Positions 5,036 through 6,554 of a DNA stretch of 6,554 nucleotides are shown here, piece by piece. Within the stretch, counting starts at the first letter, position 1, and every line of letters starts with the position of its first letter. This stretch comes from Gammaproteobacteria bacterium (GTDB lineage Bacteria; Pseudomonadota; Gammaproteobacteria; Steroidobacterales; BM003). The position numbers and the translations under genes are program-made. Below the pieces are notes generated by a model. The model ran no database searches, was not told the DNA's origin, and worked only from the letters and a program-made list of their open reading frames with translations. The stretch is from NCBI GenBank assembly GCA_026193125.1, contig JAPHSC010000184.1:1-6554 (forward strand), in the 5' to 3' direction.

Positions 5036-6406
5036 TCATGGGCTGATTGCAAACTTCACGGTCTGGCGGACTTGATCTATGTAGATCGTCGTTTCATCTA
5101 CGTACGCGATCATCACCCTGCCCTGGGCATTTACTGCGATGGACGGACTAAAGCCCACACTGCCAACGCTGTCTACAAAAATCCGCTCCCAGGCTCCACT
5201 GGCATTGGTGGCGTATTTCAAATCGAAACTCTGGTCTCGATAGGCGATGTGCAGGTGATCCAGGTCATCCACCGCCAGCGCCACCCGGTCACCGCCGAGC
5301 GCGCTGAAGGTGTCCACCGTTTCGGACTGCCACACTCCACCCGAGTACCAGGCATGGGTTAGTGCGTTGGACCTGGAGTACACAACGTGGATCGTCCCCG
5401 CGGAATCCCTGGCCAGGGCAGCCCCACAATTGCTGTCGCTGGTCACAGGCAGACTTGACCATTGCCCGCCAGAGTTGGTCACGTAGTAAACGGAGCAGTC
5501 CTGGGGGATACCCACCGCCGCGACACCGTGCACCGCGCCTGAGTTATCCAGCTGGATATCGGTGTCATAGATGTTCGCGTTGATGAAAGTCGCCACCCGA
5601 GTATTCTCCCAGGCGCCACCCTGGTTCGTGCTGTAGGTGATGGAGCTGACCTCGTTGCCGGAAGAAAGCAGGCGAGTGCTTCCGCCGCTGTCCAGCGCCA
5701 TGGCATTGATATAGCCGCCGCTATTGCCCGTGAGCCCTATCAGGCCGGGCGTGACACTGCTGTCGACCAGCTCGCTGATCCACACCCCGGTCGCATCGCT
5801 GGTCACGCGCATACGCAGGTCACGAGAGTCCCAGTAAACGATGTGATTGCCGCCGTTGCGATCCTGAGCCAGGCCGGTATCACCCGCACCGCCGGAGCCG
5901 TCATCCACCACGGAGCTTTGCCAGGCTCCTTCGGCACTTGTCGCCAGTGTGACACCAGCGCTGCCGGCATAGCTGACCAGCGGCTGGCCGCTTGCATCCA
6001 GGACCAGGGACGGGCTTGCGCCCTGACCGACGGTCTGGATAGTCCACCCGGCGATCCCCGGCGTGGTCACGCAGGCCGTGTTGCTCATGCCATCGGTGGC
6101 CAGGTAACCGGTCCTGTAAATCTTGTAGCAGTACTCGGTGTCCGGTTGCACCTCCCTGTCTGCATAGCTGGTCTGGGTTTCCAGGTAGACGTTCAGTCCC
6201 ACCCCGTCCCGATATACCTCATAGTAATCGCCGTCCCCAATGTACGGCGTCCATGTCAGTTGCACTTCGCCGGGGGTGACAGCCTGCGCCGTCAGGGTCA
6301 TGTTTTCCGGCACGCCATCCTCGGTCCCGGATCCGCCACAGGCTGCAAGCAGGGCGACCGCGGTGCAGGCGGACACTACTCGCCAATGAATACAACGGAT
6401 TCTCAT
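5036..6406 (-). CDS. Lipoprotein with FnIII domain and seven-repeat putative beta-propeller, 456 aa
   Basis: The N-terminus is a lipoprotein signal peptide: MRIRCIHWR, hydrophobic core, lipobox LAAC with C23, then a Gly/Ser-rich linker. Residues about 33-115 look like a fibronectin type III domain (TPGEVQLTWTP, YYEVYRDG, YCYKIYR). The remaining 340 residues hold seven W-centred repeats, with tryptophans at 121, 162, 209, 266, 316, 359 and 406. Most read as GxW....V(D/T) followed by a strand such as SPSLVLDASGQPLVSY or ALAVDDLDHLHIAYRD. Seven such units of about 41-57 residues suit a seven-bladed propeller used for binding at the cell surface. I see no catalytic motif, so adhesion or ligand binding is inferred. 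The ATG at 6406 has GAAGGG (6409-6414) slightly close upstream. Its TGA overlaps the alternative ATG of the downstream lipoprotein gene, and the two probably form an operon. Confidence 0.85.
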   Translation of the reverse strand: MRIRCIHWRVVSACTAVALLAACGGSGTEDGVPENMTLTAQAVTPGEVQLTWTPYIGDGDYYEVYRDGVGLNVYLETQTSYADREVQPDTEYCYKIYRTGYLATDGMSNTACVTTPGIAGWTIQTVGQGASPSLVLDASGQPLVSYAGSAGVTLATSAEGAWQSSVVDDGSGGAGDTGLAQDRNGGNHIVYWDSRDLRMRVTSDATGVWISELVDSSVTPGLIGLTGNSGGYINAMALDSGGSTRLLSSGNEVSSITYSTNQGGAWENTRVATFINANIYDTDIQLDNSGAVHGVAAVGIPQDCSVYYVTNSGGQWSSLPVTSDSNCGAALARDSAGTIHVVYSRSNALTHAWYSGGVWQSETVDTFSALGGDRVALAVDDLDHLHIAYRDQSFDLKYATNASGAWERIFVDSVGSVGFSPSIAVNAQGRVMIAYVDETTIYIDQVRQTVKFAISP

Positions 6407-6554
6407 AGCCCTTCACCCCGCATCACTGAAGACCGAAAAGACCTCCCTTTACAGGTGCCAGGATTTATTAAGCTACCGCTGCCTGTATGTCTTCCGCATT
6501 CGGACATATGCCTATGGCCCACCGTTCCCAATGGTGCCCACAAAATTAGACCCG
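6407..6554. other. Upstream region of the propeller lipoprotein gene
   Basis: No coding sequence is supported here. The stretch must hold the promoter of the leftward lipoprotein operon unless that lies outside the window, but no hexamer pair with good spacing stands out. A small hairpin, CACCGTT-CCC-AATGGTG at 6520-6536 (one G-T pair), is present without a T-run. GGTGCCAGG at 6454-6462 is a near match to the repeat heads seen elsewhere, but no partner arm is visible. Confidence 0.4.

Noticed and set aside
6451..6485. Possible further REP-like element around GGTGCCAGG in the right flank
   Set aside because: The head deviates from the shared motif and the only candidate partner (CCTGT near 6482) pairs over five bases, within chance expectation.
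1..6554. tRNA, rRNA, CRISPR array or complete insertion sequence
   Set aside because: I found no regularly spaced repeats, no cloverleaf-like sequence and no transposase reading frame in the window; the palindromes are single units spaced irregularly.

Overview
The window looks like chromosomal DNA of a Gram-negative, moderately GC-rich proteobacterium. Two clear lipoproteins (LAGC and LAAC lipoboxes), good Shine-Dalgarno sequences and the style of the intergenic palindromes suggest a marine-type gammaproteobacterium. That placement is an inference from gene style; no ribosomal or housekeeping gene is present to fix it. I see no tRNA, rRNA, CRISPR array, complete insertion sequence or phage gene.

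Layout. Positions 1-108 are the unassigned end of something that begins outside the window. From 109 to 2589 everything reads leftward: a one-TM hypothetical protein (175-693), a polytopic membrane protein (787-1224), a tiny secreted ORF whose tail is made of repeat DNA (1221-1436), and a membrane-anchored AraC-type regulator (1564-2589). A 125-bp divergent control region (2590-2714) separates the regulator from a rightward, exported metal-dependent amidohydrolase (2715-4211). From 6406 back to 4281 two leftward lipoprotein genes form a likely operon: an FnIII plus seven-repeat putative beta-propeller lipoprotein (5036-6406), then a 232-aa lipoprotein (4281-4979) that most likely starts at a TTG with a strong ribosome binding site.

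The regulator/amidohydrolase pair is the most functional-looking unit. The regulator has a polytopic N-terminus and a C-terminal AraC DNA-binding domain, and the shared intergenic region carries two 9-bp direct repeats spaced by exactly one helical turn. These lie inside a plausible promoter for the regulator itself. An envelope-sensing regulator controlling an envelope hydrolase is the natural reading, but it is inferred.

The most unusual layer is the intergenic DNA. Several related palindromes or half-palindromes share the head GGNGWCRRR and sit in the gaps between genes. They occur at 109-152, 730-781, 1245-1300 and 4214-4284; one 20-bp block is identical at 1281-1300 and 4217-4236. They resemble REP-type elements, two of them could act as transcription terminators, and one has been absorbed into a reading frame.
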